DNA from: an uncultured Sutterella sp.
GTDB lineage: Bacteria > Pseudomonadota > Gammaproteobacteria > Burkholderiales > Burkholderiaceae_F
Direction of reading: 5' to 3'
Length of the DNA stretch: 43,266 bases
Assembly: GCA_900552915.1 (NCBI GenBank)
Contig: USBS01000003.1
Span: forward strand, 1 to 43,266
The stretch's first letter is position 1; the number at the start of each line of letters is the position of its first letter. Shown here piece by piece: positions 23,294 to 32,624 of this stretch. The notes below the pieces were generated by a model that saw only the letters and a list, made by a program, of their open reading frames with translations, searched no databases and was not told the origin of the DNA. The position numbers and the translations under genes are program-made.

Positions 23294-23304
<11 letters not shown>
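22405..23304 (-). CDS. prmA: Ribosomal protein L11 methyltransferase
   Basis: PrmA trimethylates ribosomal protein L11 using SAM. It is 299 residues, family length. The N-terminal ~90 residues are the L11-binding domain. SAM motif I is VLDYGCGTGILAIAAAKLGA. The catalytic-region VVANILSNPLKLLAPALLG and the late APGGRLVLSGVL are characteristic. Its first 11 bases overlap the end of accC, an arrangement typical of beta- and gammaproteobacteria. It is the last gene of the operon, followed by a strong terminator. Confidence 0.96.
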
Positions 23305-24670
<1,366 letters not shown>

Positions 24671-24696
24671 GATTTTGGCGTCAGAAAAAGAGGAAA

Positions 24697-25158
24697 TCAG
24701 GCAATCACAAAGAGCGGCTGGCCGAATTCAACCGGCTGACCGTTTTCGACGAGGATTTCCTTGATGACGCCGTCGTATTCGGTTTCGATTTCGTTGAGCA
24801 GCTTCATGGCTTCGATGATGCAGACCGTGTCTCCGGCCTTCACCTTTTGGCCGACATCGACAAAGGGTTTGGCTCCGGGACTCGGTGCACGATAGAACGT
24901 GCCGACCATCGGAGAATTGACGGTGCGGGTTTCTTCCGGCGCCGCGGCAGGAGCGGGCGCGGCTTCCTGGACGGGAGCTGCAGCGGGGGCGCTGGCGGGA
25001 ATCGGAGCAGGCATTACGGCGGGCGCGGCAACGGTTACGGGGGCGGCGCCGGTTCGGTTGACGATCTTGACGCGGTCGTCGCCTTCGGTGATTTCAAGTT
25101 CGGCAACGCCGCTTTCGCTGACGAGGTCAATCAGTGTCTTAAGTTTGCGAAGATCCAT
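24697..25158 (-). CDS. accB: Acetyl-CoA carboxylase, biotin carboxyl carrier protein
   Basis: AccB carries biotin between the carboxylase and carboxyltransferase half-reactions. It is 153 residues. The short N-terminal domain (MDLRKLKTLIDLVSESG) is followed by a flexible Ala/Pro-rich linker (~38-78). The biotinyl domain with the lysine in EAMKLLNEIE (~114-123) is last. First gene of accB-accC-prmA. The 233 bases upstream hold the terminator of the preceding gene (25341-25385) and a CATAAT-like -10 box with no clear -35; nothing else is recognisable there. Confidence 0.97.
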   Translation of the reverse strand: MDLRKLKTLIDLVSESGVAELEITEGDDRVKIVNRTGAAPVTVAAPAVMPAPIPASAPAAAPVQEAAPAPAAAPEETRTVNSPMVGTFYRAPSPGAKPFVDVGQKVKAGDTVCIIEAMKLLNEIETEYDGVIKEILVENGQPVEFGQPLFVIA

Positions 25159-25340
25159 GGTAACGCTCTGGATTGAAACAACAATAAAAGTGCAGGCAAC
25201 GCGCCGTGCTGTGTGAGCTGGGCCGCTGAAAGCCGCTGTTGCGGGCTTGTTTGAGGATTATGCGACCAATTGCGGTTAATTCCTACTACTTTGAATTCAT
25301 CTTGGGCGATCTTTTTCGCCTTACATAGAAGTGCATTGTA

Positions 25341-25385
25341 AGAAGAAAAGGATCAAAGATCCGATAAATCATCCCGAAGGATGAT
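25341..25385 (-). terminator. Double-hairpin terminator upstream of accB
   Basis: Minus strand: ATCATCC-TTCG-GGATGAT (25385-25368, a UUCG tetraloop on a 7-bp stem). Then GGATC-TTT-GATCC (25362-25350) is followed by TTTTCTTCT. It lies just after the nucleotidyltransferase-like gene and separates it from accBC. Confidence 0.7.
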
Positions 25386-25391
25386 CTTTTG

Positions 25392-26033
25392 TTACGAAAT
25401 TGAGCGAATTTGCAGGACTTTCCGAAGGTTTTCGGCGCTGATGCGGCCTTGTGCCTCCCACGAAGCCTGATAAGCGTCGGGTTCCCTGCGAGCCGGATTG
25501 CTGCGGGAGCTGTGCGGGGCAAGAACGTCAATTCGGATCGCTTGCCAAGTGTTTTCCCAAGGGATTACAAAGCCCGAGGATTCAACGGCTCGAGAAAAAG
25601 CGCTCGACAGAGGATCGAGTGCTTCTACATCAAGCTGTGCGTCCATCAATACAGCAAGGACTGCTTTGACATCGTCCGTGAACACCTCGATGCAGACGGG
25701 GGAGTCTTCGGTTGCGGCGCCGTTTAAGACCGCGCCGACGAGATACGCGTCGAACAGCTTGAGTAGGCCGAGAACATGCAGAGCCAAACGGCGCTTGGAA
25801 GCAAGCGTTTCGGCATGTTCTTCGGGAGCAAAAAGAGCGTAATGCGCGCGTACGGCCGTCTCGATTTCGTCCGAAGACGGCAGCGCGTTGGCTCCCGCTC
25901 GACGTCCGAGCCCAAAATCAGCCGCGGCACGCTCTCGGGCGGCGGGCCAGGATAGGCCTGAGTCAACTATGTAAGCAGCAATTTTCTGCGCCAACTCTTC
26001 ACGCAGGCGTTGCTGTTGCGTGAACGCTTCCAT
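25392..26033 (-). CDS. Conserved betaproteobacterial protein, nucleotidyltransferase-like fold (often mislabelled UDP-N-acetylmuramate-alanine ligase)
   Basis: A 213-residue protein of unproven function. The N-terminal helix-rich part (QQRLREELAQKIAAYIVDSGL) and the central YLVGAVLNGAATEDSPVCIE and FTDD segment match a betaproteobacterial family. Databases often name it UDP-N-acetylmuramate-alanine ligase although it has no Mur ligase ATP loop. The G-x-[8-12]-hydrophobic pattern looks like a degenerate nucleotidyltransferase active site (inference). I start at the ATG at 26033; longer versions run into the upstream gene. It follows the DUF3426 gene by 7 bases, so the two form an operon ending at 25341-25385. 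Confidence 0.65.
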   Translation of the reverse strand: MEAFTQQQRLREELAQKIAAYIVDSGLSWPAARERAAADFGLGRRAGANALPSSDEIETAVRAHYALFAPEEHAETLASKRRLALHVLGLLKLFDAYLVGAVLNGAATEDSPVCIEVFTDDVKAVLAVLMDAQLDVEALDPLSSAFSRAVESSGFVIPWENTWQAIRIDVLAPHSSRSNPARREPDAYQASWEAQGRISAENLRKVLQIRSIS

Positions 26034-26040
26034 GGGACGA

Positions 26041-27168
26041 CTATTTCGGGTAGACGGGAGTGACGATGCAGCGAGCCGGAGTGACATTGGTCTGCATACT
26101 GAAGCGGACCGTAATCGATCGGTCTGCGGCGATGCTGGCCGGAGGCGGGTTGCTCAGGTATTCGGCCGGCATGAGCGTCTTGTGCATAAGCGTTGTATCG
26201 GCGTCATCGACGAGTTCGATGTCAAGCGCAGGAATAGCCTGGGGCATGTCCGAACCGTTGATGAGTGTGATCTCAAGCTGGTAATTGCCCGATTCGTCGA
26301 CTGCACGCAGATTTGTTTTGCTGACGACAAAAGCCGAAATGTCGGACAGATAAAACCCCGGGCAGGGAATCTTGCCGCAAACCTGGTGAAATAGCGGTTT
26401 TGTCTGAGGAAATGCGTTGATGATCTTCTGATTAAAAATAACTGCGAGCGTGGCAGCAAGAATCAACAACAGAATAAAGGCGGTAAATACGCTTGCAAAA
26501 GCACCTCCCTGGCGCTGCTTCGGCATGCGGACGGGATCGGTGAAGGTTTCGGCGACGCGAATTTTGCGCGCCCGATCGGCCATGGGTTTGCTTTTCGCCG
26601 GAATGATGCGGGAAAGAGATGGATTGGGGCGGCTCGCTTCAAGTTCGTGCCCGGGGGTCATCTCATGAAGCCGCTGAAGCTGCTCGCTTTCGATAGGCTT
26701 CTGATCGGCAGCGGCCTTGCTTTGTGAACCGATTTCGCTCTGGCTATCGCGAGGTTCGATTGTAGGAGCTGCAGTTACATTGTTTTTTTGTGAACAATCG
26801 GTCACAAAATTGGATTCTGCAGATGTTTCGGAGAGGTTGTTTTCATTCTCCGGAAGGGGCGAGACAGAGACGGAGGCAACCCCGAGGTCCTCTTTCGAGG
26901 CCGTATCGGATGTCTGAATTGCGGACGGGTCAGGGCGTAAATCGGAGTTTTGAATCGGGGCTGAAATTTCAGGCGACGGTTGCGTAAACACCGGAGCGGC
27001 CGGCATGCCGGGGAAGCGATCTTCGGGGACCGCAAGCAGATTGCAGGTGGCGTCAAAGCTGTGCCGACATTCCGAGCAGCGGACGGGGCCGCGTTCCGCG
27101 GTATCCCTGTCGGGGAGTCGCCAAACCGCGCCGCAGTAGGGGCAACGGGTAACAATAGCCTTGGTCAT
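26041..27168 (-). CDS. DUF3426 zinc-ribbon membrane protein
   Basis: A 375-residue protein. Residues 9-37 form a zinc ribbon (CPYCGAVWRLP ... CSECRHSFD), as in the MJ0042-type motif. Residues ~45-215 are low-complexity, polar and probably disordered. One membrane helix follows (~GGAFASVFTAFILLLILAAT, near 226-246). The C-terminal ~110 residues are the DUF3426 domain (CPGFYLSDISAFVVSKTNLRAV ...), expected outside the membrane. Function unknown; the gene is a conserved neighbour of prmA/accBC in betaproteobacteria. It is divergent from mpl across a 232-base gap. Confidence 0.85.
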   Translation of the reverse strand: MTKAIVTRCPYCGAVWRLPDRDTAERGPVRCSECRHSFDATCNLLAVPEDRFPGMPAAPVFTQPSPEISAPIQNSDLRPDPSAIQTSDTASKEDLGVASVSVSPLPENENNLSETSAESNFVTDCSQKNNVTAAPTIEPRDSQSEIGSQSKAAADQKPIESEQLQRLHEMTPGHELEASRPNPSLSRIIPAKSKPMADRARKIRVAETFTDPVRMPKQRQGGAFASVFTAFILLLILAATLAVIFNQKIINAFPQTKPLFHQVCGKIPCPGFYLSDISAFVVSKTNLRAVDESGNYQLEITLINGSDMPQAIPALDIELVDDADTTLMHKTLMPAEYLSNPPPASIAADRSITVRFSMQTNVTPARCIVTPVYPK

Positions 27169-27400
27169 AGATCAGTTCGAAGACGCAAAGAAAACAAAAT
27201 CGGATACGACTTGCGCACCAAACGAAAGCCGATCGATTTTACGCGAAGCGGCTCGATGTGCGACATGTCGTTTGCCGAGCAGTCGACAAAGCGCTTATGC
27301 CGGTGAGCCAAATAGGCCCCAAGTCTTTAGAATCCGAAGCAGTTGCTTGTACCGTGCCGCTTCGGGCAGCGGTGTTTTTCTGGGAAAGGCTTCAGCTTTC

Positions 27401-28759
27401 ATGCACATCCATATTCTCGGCATCTGCGGCACCTTCATGGGCGGAGTTGCACGCCTGGCGGCCGCGGCAGGCCACAAGGTTACCGGCAGCGATGCCAATG
27501 TTTATCCTCCGATGAGCGATCAGCTAAGGGATGCCGGCATAAACGTCACTCAAGGCTACAACGCCCAAGATGTTTCGATTGCGCCCGACTTGTGGGTAAT
27601 CGGAAACGCCATCGGCCGCGGCAATCCGCTTCTTGAGGAAATTCTCGACCGACGGCTTCCGTACACGTCGGGTCCTCAGTGGCTGAGCGAAAACGTTTTG
27701 CGGGATCGACATGTGCTGGCCGTGGCCGGTACGCACGGAAAGACCACCACCAGTTCGATGCTGCTGCATATTCTGTCGTCGGCCGGACTCAAGCCCGGTT
27801 GGCTTATCGGCGGCGTTCCTTTTGAAACGCATGCTTCGGCTGGGCTGGGCGAGTCAAAGTACTTCGTGATCGAAGCCGATGAATACGACACGGCTTTTTT
27901 CGATAAGCGCAGCAAATTCGTGCACTATCGACCGATGACGGCCGTGCTCAACAATCTCGAGTACGATCACGCCGACATCTTTGAGAATCTGGCGGCCATT
28001 GAAAAGCAGTTTCACCATTTGGTGAGAACGATCCCACGCACAGGTTTGGTCGTGGCCAATGCTCAAAGCGATGCGTTGAAGCGAGCGTTGGCAATGGGCT
28101 GTTGGAGTCGTGTGGAACACTTCAATTCGGCTAGCGGCTGGAATGTAGGCGAAGACCGTACGGTGCGTCTGGGTGCGACCGTTTTGGGGTCTTTATCGGA
28201 AATGCCGGCAGCGGGCGCACACAACGCCAGCAACGCGTTGGCTGCCATCGCAGCGGCCAACGACGTCGGAGTCGACCCCGGCAAGGCTATTGAGGCGATG
28301 AAGACCTTTGCGGGCGTGGCGCGACGTTTGGAAGTCAAGGGCGTTGAAGCGGGCGTAACGGTAATCGACGATTTTGCGCACCATCCGAGCGCCATCGAAG
28401 CGACGATTGCAGCCCTGAGAAGCAAAATCGGTGCAAACGGCCGCATTCTTGCCGTGTTTGAGCCTCGCAGCAATACGATGAAGCTCGGCACCATGAAGGA
28501 CCGTTTGGCAGATAGCCTGAAAGGGGCAGACCGCGTCTTTTGCTACAAGGGGGCGGGCGTAAATTGGGACCCGGCAGGAGCTTTGCTGCCCTTGGGCGGT
28601 AAAGCAAGCACGTTTGCGGGCGAGATTGATGCGCTTGCCGAACGAGTGGCCAATGAAGCACGTTCGGGCGATACGGTCTTGTGCATGAGCAACGGCAGCT
28701 TCGGCGGCATTTGCGGCAAAATTCTCAAGCAGCTCACGCGAAAGGACGGTGCGCGTTGA
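27401..28759 (+). CDS. mpl: UDP-N-acetylmuramate:L-alanyl-gamma-D-glutamyl-meso-diaminopimelate ligase
   Basis: Mpl re-attaches the recycled murein tripeptide to UDP-MurNAc, feeding cell-wall recycling downstream of AmpD. It is 452 residues. Mur ligase features are the N-terminal HIHILGICGTFMGGVARLA, the P-loop AVAGTHGKTTTSSML (~108-122), EADEYDTAFFDKRSKF, and DDFAHHPSAIEATI in the C-terminal half. I start at the ATG at 27401. The frame is open further upstream, but those residues are not family-like. TAGAAT at 27328-27333 is a candidate -10 box. The last bases overlap the next gene (TTGA). Confidence 0.94.
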   Translation: MHIHILGICGTFMGGVARLAAAAGHKVTGSDANVYPPMSDQLRDAGINVTQGYNAQDVSIAPDLWVIGNAIGRGNPLLEEILDRRLPYTSGPQWLSENVLRDRHVLAVAGTHGKTTTSSMLLHILSSAGLKPGWLIGGVPFETHASAGLGESKYFVIEADEYDTAFFDKRSKFVHYRPMTAVLNNLEYDHADIFENLAAIEKQFHHLVRTIPRTGLVVANAQSDALKRALAMGCWSRVEHFNSASGWNVGEDRTVRLGATVLGSLSEMPAAGAHNASNALAAIAAANDVGVDPGKAIEAMKTFAGVARRLEVKGVEAGVTVIDDFAHHPSAIEATIAALRSKIGANGRILAVFEPRSNTMKLGTMKDRLADSLKGADRVFCYKGAGVNWDPAGALLPLGGKASTFAGEIDALAERVANEARSGDTVLCMSNGSFGGICGKILKQLTRKDGAR

Positions 28760-29340
28760 TTAAGACCGTTTTGTATCTGCACGGGTTCCTCTCGGGGCCG
28801 GGCTCCAAGAAGGCTTGTCTCTTGCGAGATCTTTGCGAGGCCCGAGGAGCTCGATATGTTGCGCCCGACCTCAATATGTCGCCTCGGGATGCTGCAGGCC
28901 TAATTTGGTCCGAATATGAAGCGGCGGCCGCAGTAGGTGATGTTGCCGTAGCAGGCGCAAGCCTCGGCGGCTTTTACGCTGCGTGGCTTGCTTCGCGCAC
29001 AGGCATTCGCGCCGCGCTTTTGAATCCGGCGGTTGAGCCGTGGAATATCGTCAAAGATTACAACGGCGAATACAAATCCTTTACGGGCGATCGGATCGTG
29101 CGCGTGACTCCCGAATACGCCGACCAGCTGCGAGCGCTTGACTCGTTGCCGCTTGCCGATCCTTCGCGCACGCTCATGATTTTGTGTACGGGCGACGAAG
29201 TGCTTGACTGGCAGCAGGCCGTAAAGCGTTTTCCCGATGTACAGAGCATTGTGATCGAGGGTTCCGATCATCGCATTTCCTGCTTTGATGAATACGCCGA
29301 AGGGGTGCGCGATTTTCTTCTTGGGCCTGAAACCGAGTAG
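28756..29340 (+). CDS. YqiA/YcfP-family alpha/beta-hydrolase (putative esterase)
   Basis: A 194-residue esterase-like protein. Catalytic triad candidates are Ser in GASLGGFYAAW, Asp in CTGDEVLDW and His in EGSDHRIS. The N-terminal VLYLHGFLSGPGSKKA is the YqiA hallmark. The start is TTG at 28756 overlapping the mpl stop (TTGA). An upstream extension in the same frame runs through mpl and is not supported. In Burkholderiales this gene regularly stands between mpl and an RNB ribonuclease. Its natural substrate is unknown to me. Confidence 0.85.
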   Translation: MIKTVLYLHGFLSGPGSKKACLLRDLCEARGARYVAPDLNMSPRDAAGLIWSEYEAAAAVGDVAVAGASLGGFYAAWLASRTGIRAALLNPAVEPWNIVKDYNGEYKSFTGDRIVRVTPEYADQLRALDSLPLADPSRTLMILCTGDEVLDWQQAVKRFPDVQSIVIEGSDHRISCFDEYAEGVRDFLLGPETE

Positions 29341-29364
29341 GCCGAATTTTGGAAAGACAATCAG

Positions 29365-31377
29365 ATGTATTTGCTTTTTGAGGAAACCGGGGACTTCAAG
29401 GCCGGAACCGTTCTGAAAAAGGACGCGGCCAATTACCAGGTTGAGCTCACGACAGGACGCCGATGCAAGGTTAAGGCCAACCACGTCTTTTTCGAATTCG
29501 ATTCGCCGTCGGCTTCGACACTTTTGACGCAGGCGCAGGCCGCGGCTGCCGAAATGGATCCCATGTTTCTCTGGGAGGTAGCTCCCGATGGGGAATTCGG
29601 CTACGAGGCGATAGCAGCCGACTACTTTTCGAATCTTACGGCTGTCGAACGGGCCGCAACACTGATGGCGCTGCACGCCAATCCTGTGTACTTCTACCGT
29701 AAAGGCCGCGGTAATTTCAAAAAGGCACCCGAGGATATTCTGCAGCGAGCGCTGCAGGCTGTTGAGCGCAAAAAGCGTGAAGAAGAGCGTCGGAAAGATC
29801 TTGCCGCGCAGATGACGGCCGGCGAGCTGCCGTCCGAGATCGCGGATCGCGTCTACGACCTGCTGATCAAGCCCGACAAGAACAGCACCGAATGGAAGGC
29901 AATGAACGATGCTTCGAGCGAGGCTCGCTTGAGTCCGTTGCGCCTGATGATGAAGCTCGGTGCCATTAAAGATGCGTTTACCTGGCACGTGGAAAGCTTT
30001 TACCGAACGAATTTTCCCAAGGGAAAGGGTTTTGCACAGGCAGCTTGCGTCGTGCCGGACTATCCGTCAAATCTGCCCGAAGCGCAGGTGGAGGCTTTCT
30101 CGATCGACGACTCCTCGACGACGGAAATCGATGATGCAGCAAGCGTCACTCATCTTGAGGCCGGTCGAAGCCGAATCGGCATTCACATTGCCGCTCCCGC
30201 TCTGATGATGCCGCGAGGCAGCGACGCCGATGAAGCGGCACGCGCCAGAATGTCGACCGTCTATGCGCCCGGCATGAAGACGACCATGCTGCCCGAAAGC
30301 TGGATCGAACGCGCCAGTCTCGATGAAGGAAAGTGCGTGCCTTGCGTGTCGCTGTACGTCACGGTGGACGATGAAACGATGGCGGTGCACAGCACCGAGA
30401 CGCGAGTGGAAAAAATTGCGGTCCGCCACAATCTCCGCTACGACCTGATTCATGAAGAGGTGACGCCGCAGGCACTTTCCGACGGCACGCTTTCGCTGCC
30501 GTGCGCCGAGCAGATGGCTTATTTGTGGCGCTTTGCCAAAGCACGGCTTGCCGAGCGCGAGGAACGCCGCGGGCGGCCCGAACCGACAGGACGCATCGAT
30601 TGGTATCTGGAGCTTGAGGGTGAAGGTGAAAATCTGCGGATCGTTCGTAAGGGGCGAGCCCGGGGCGAACCGCTCGATCTGATCGTTGCCGAGCTCATGA
30701 TTTTTGCCAACAGCACCTGGGGTTTGTGGCTTGAAGAGTGCAAAACCGCCGGCATCTACCGCAGCCAGCGCATGGGCCGCGTGCGCATGAGCACCAGTCC
30801 CGGACCGCACGACGGTCTCGGCGTACTGCGCTACGCGTGGTCGACATCTCCTTTGCGCCGCTATGTGGACCTTGTCAATCAGCGCCAGATCATCAGCGCG
30901 GCGGCCGGAACGTCTCCCGCCTACATGGGCAACGATTCGGATTTCTATACGATTGTGAGCCAGTTCGAGGCGGTCTACGAGACGTATGGCGAATTCCAAC
31001 GCAAGATGGAGCGTTTCTGGTCTCTTAAGTGGATCGAACAGGAGGGGCTCAAAGAAATCGAAGCCGTGGTTGTTAAAAACGATCTGGTGCGTGTCGAAGG
31101 ACTGCCGCTTGTGCAGCGCATACCGGGCTTGCCCGAGCTCGAACGCGGACGCAAGGTCATCCTCGGTATTCTGGGTTTTGACTACATTGACGTTCTTTTT
31201 GAGGGCAAGCTCATTGCTGTTCTCGACGAGACCGATGAAGAGGTGCTTGAAGACGATCTCGAAGATGAGGTTGAAGACGAGCAAGATTCGACTCAGGTCG
31301 AGAAAGAGGCGGCCGGCCCCGGCGACCCCAAGCCGCAGGATCAAACCGATTCTGGCGCTTCGGTTTCCGAAGCTTGA
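29365..31377 (+). CDS. RNB-domain 3'-5' exoribonuclease (RNase II-like)
   Basis: A 670-residue exoribonuclease of the RNase II/R superfamily. The RNB active site is AFSIDDSSTTEIDD at residues 244-257: D248, D256 and D257 match D201, D209 and D210 of E. coli RNase II. E254 stands where RNase II has D207. The arginine-rich SPLRRYVDLVNQRQ block, which contacts the 3' end, is near residue 496. The N-terminal part is poorly conserved and lacks clear cold-shock domains. The last ~55 residues are strongly acidic. It lies between the YqiA-type gene and aroE, as usual in Burkholderiales. Confidence 0.9.
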   Translation: MYLLFEETGDFKAGTVLKKDAANYQVELTTGRRCKVKANHVFFEFDSPSASTLLTQAQAAAAEMDPMFLWEVAPDGEFGYEAIAADYFSNLTAVERAATLMALHANPVYFYRKGRGNFKKAPEDILQRALQAVERKKREEERRKDLAAQMTAGELPSEIADRVYDLLIKPDKNSTEWKAMNDASSEARLSPLRLMMKLGAIKDAFTWHVESFYRTNFPKGKGFAQAACVVPDYPSNLPEAQVEAFSIDDSSTTEIDDAASVTHLEAGRSRIGIHIAAPALMMPRGSDADEAARARMSTVYAPGMKTTMLPESWIERASLDEGKCVPCVSLYVTVDDETMAVHSTETRVEKIAVRHNLRYDLIHEEVTPQALSDGTLSLPCAEQMAYLWRFAKARLAEREERRGRPEPTGRIDWYLELEGEGENLRIVRKGRARGEPLDLIVAELMIFANSTWGLWLEECKTAGIYRSQRMGRVRMSTSPGPHDGLGVLRYAWSTSPLRRYVDLVNQRQIISAAAGTSPAYMGNDSDFYTIVSQFEAVYETYGEFQRKMERFWSLKWIEQEGLKEIEAVVVKNDLVRVEGLPLVQRIPGLPELERGRKVILGILGFDYIDVLFEGKLIAVLDETDEEVLEDDLEDEVEDEQDSTQVEKEAAGPGDPKPQDQTDSGASVSEA

Positions 31378-31418
31378 GCAATCTAGGCTTGCAAAGCTAA
31401 AACAAGCAGCCGTGGACG

Positions 31419-31446
31419 TTGCTGCGCTCGGCCTGCAGGTTACAAT
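31419..31446 (+). promoter_or_regulatory. Sigma-70 promoter of aroE
   Basis: TTGCTG (31419-31424), 16 bases, TACAAT (31441-31446): the best promoter match in the window, 59 bases before aroE. A CTTCCG-CTTT-CGGAAG hairpin follows in the leader. Confidence 0.7.
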
Positions 31447-31505
31447 GAAACTGAGTCTTCCGCTTTCGGAAGCACAGATGAATCCGGTAACTTTCGGGAG
31501 GGCGT

Positions 31506-32330
31506 ATGGATAAGTATTTCGTCATTGGTCATCCGGTTAAGCATTCGCTTTCGCCCGACATCCACAAGCTGTTTGCTCAGCAGTTCGAGCTCGATTTAAG
31601 CTACGAGACGCGCGATTTCGAACCCGGCGGCTTCATCGAAGGTATGGCTGTGCTGCGTCGCGAAGAGTCGCCCAAGGGCGCCAACGTGACGCACCCCTTC
31701 AAGATGGATGCATATCAGTACTGTGACGAAGTGACGCCGCGCGCACGCAAGTGCGAAGCCGTCAATACGCTGATCTTCGACGGCTCGCGCGTACTCGGTG
31801 ACACAACCGATGGCAAGGGCTTCGTTTCGGACGTCACTCAGCGTTGCGGTGCATCGCTGACCGGCGCTCGTGTGTTGATCCTGGGGGCGGGAGGTGCCGG
31901 TCGCGGTTTGGTGACGGCGCTGCAGGAAGAAGGGTGCGCTCGCATCTATCTGGCCAATCGCACTCCCGAAACGGCGCGATCGGCCGGTGAGGCGCTCGGC
32001 TGCGCATCGGGCAGCTTCGTCGATTTGATCGGCGAAAAGTTCGATATTGTTGTCAATGCGACCAGTGCGGCTTTCTCCGGTGCGGCTCCTGCTGTTCCGA
32101 GCGGCATCTTTTCGGAATGTTCGCTTGCGGTTGATCTCACCTATTCGGCCGTGCCGACGGCTTTCATGCGTCTGGCACACGAATCCGGCGCCGTGCGTGT
32201 TGAAGACGGCCTCGGCATGCTGGTGGCGCAGGCGGCTGAAAGCTTTGCCATCTGGACGGGCCGTATGCCCGACGTGAAGCCCGTCTACGACAAGGTGCGT
32301 GCTGCGTTGTGCGCTTCCGTAGCTCTGTAG
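31506..32330 (+). CDS. aroE: Shikimate dehydrogenase
   Basis: AroE reduces 3-dehydroshikimate to shikimate with NADPH in aromatic amino acid synthesis. It is 274 residues. Motifs are SLSPDIHKLFA (shikimate binding), NVTHPFK with the catalytic Lys, EAVNTL, GDTTDGKGF with the catalytic Asp (family usually NTDG, here T replaces N), LGAGGAGRGL for NADP and NRTPETA for the NADP phosphate. The C-terminal VEDGLGMLVAQAAESF is also typical. It has its own promoter and is followed by a terminator. Confidence 0.96.
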   Translation: MDKYFVIGHPVKHSLSPDIHKLFAQQFELDLSYETRDFEPGGFIEGMAVLRREESPKGANVTHPFKMDAYQYCDEVTPRARKCEAVNTLIFDGSRVLGDTTDGKGFVSDVTQRCGASLTGARVLILGAGGAGRGLVTALQEEGCARIYLANRTPETARSAGEALGCASGSFVDLIGEKFDIVVNATSAAFSGAAPAVPSGIFSECSLAVDLTYSAVPTAFMRLAHESGAVRVEDGLGMLVAQAAESFAIWTGRMPDVKPVYDKVRAALCASVAL

Positions 32331-32359
32331 CGGTTTTTGCTTCCGACCTTTGCTTGAGC

Positions 32360-32394
32360 GGCGGACTTCGATCGTTTCGGAGTCCGCCTTCTTT
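32360..32394 (+). terminator. Terminator of aroE
   Basis: GGCGGACT (32360-32367) pairs perfectly with AGTCCGCC (32381-32388), 13-base loop, followed by TTCTTT. It lies 30 bases after the aroE stop. Confidence 0.8.
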
Positions 32395-32455
32395 CGGCGC
32401 GGGCAAGTTGTCGGATTTTGTCGAATAAGAACGGTGGTAAGACGATTTCTCGGCG

Positions 32456-32624
32456 TACAATGCCGCCCGTAAGCTTTTTTTTGAAGATGCAGTCTCCGCC
32501 CGACCGTACGGATCTGCAAAGCCCATATCACTGAAGCGCGACGGTCTGAAATTCGCTTTCAAAAGGCTCGCCTTTCGAAAATTTCCCTAAACCATCTTAC
32601 GTAGCATCCGCAAGGAGACAAGCA
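32456..32624 (+). promoter_or_regulatory. Long leader of mgtE with a proline-containing mini-ORF and hairpin
   Basis: TACAAT at 32456-32461 is a good -10 box with a weak -35. It would give a leader of about 155 bases. Within it 32487-32534 reads as a 15-codon frame, MQSPPDRTDLQSPYH, with a Pro-Pro pair but no convincing ribosome-binding site. Bases 32557-32567 and 32570-32580 form a near-perfect stem (TTTCAAAAGGC/GCCTTTCGAAA, one mismatch). With the aroE terminator this accounts for the 294-base gap. Leader-peptide control by magnesium is inference. Confidence 0.35.

Noticed and set aside
30067..31344. 425-residue open frame opposite the RNB ribonuclease
   Set aside because: Antisense shadow; His/Arg/Gln-rich composition and no recognisable domain.
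32395..32624. M-box (ykoK) riboswitch before mgtE
   Set aside because: The conserved M-box core elements are not seen; only a short frame and a simple hairpin could be supported.
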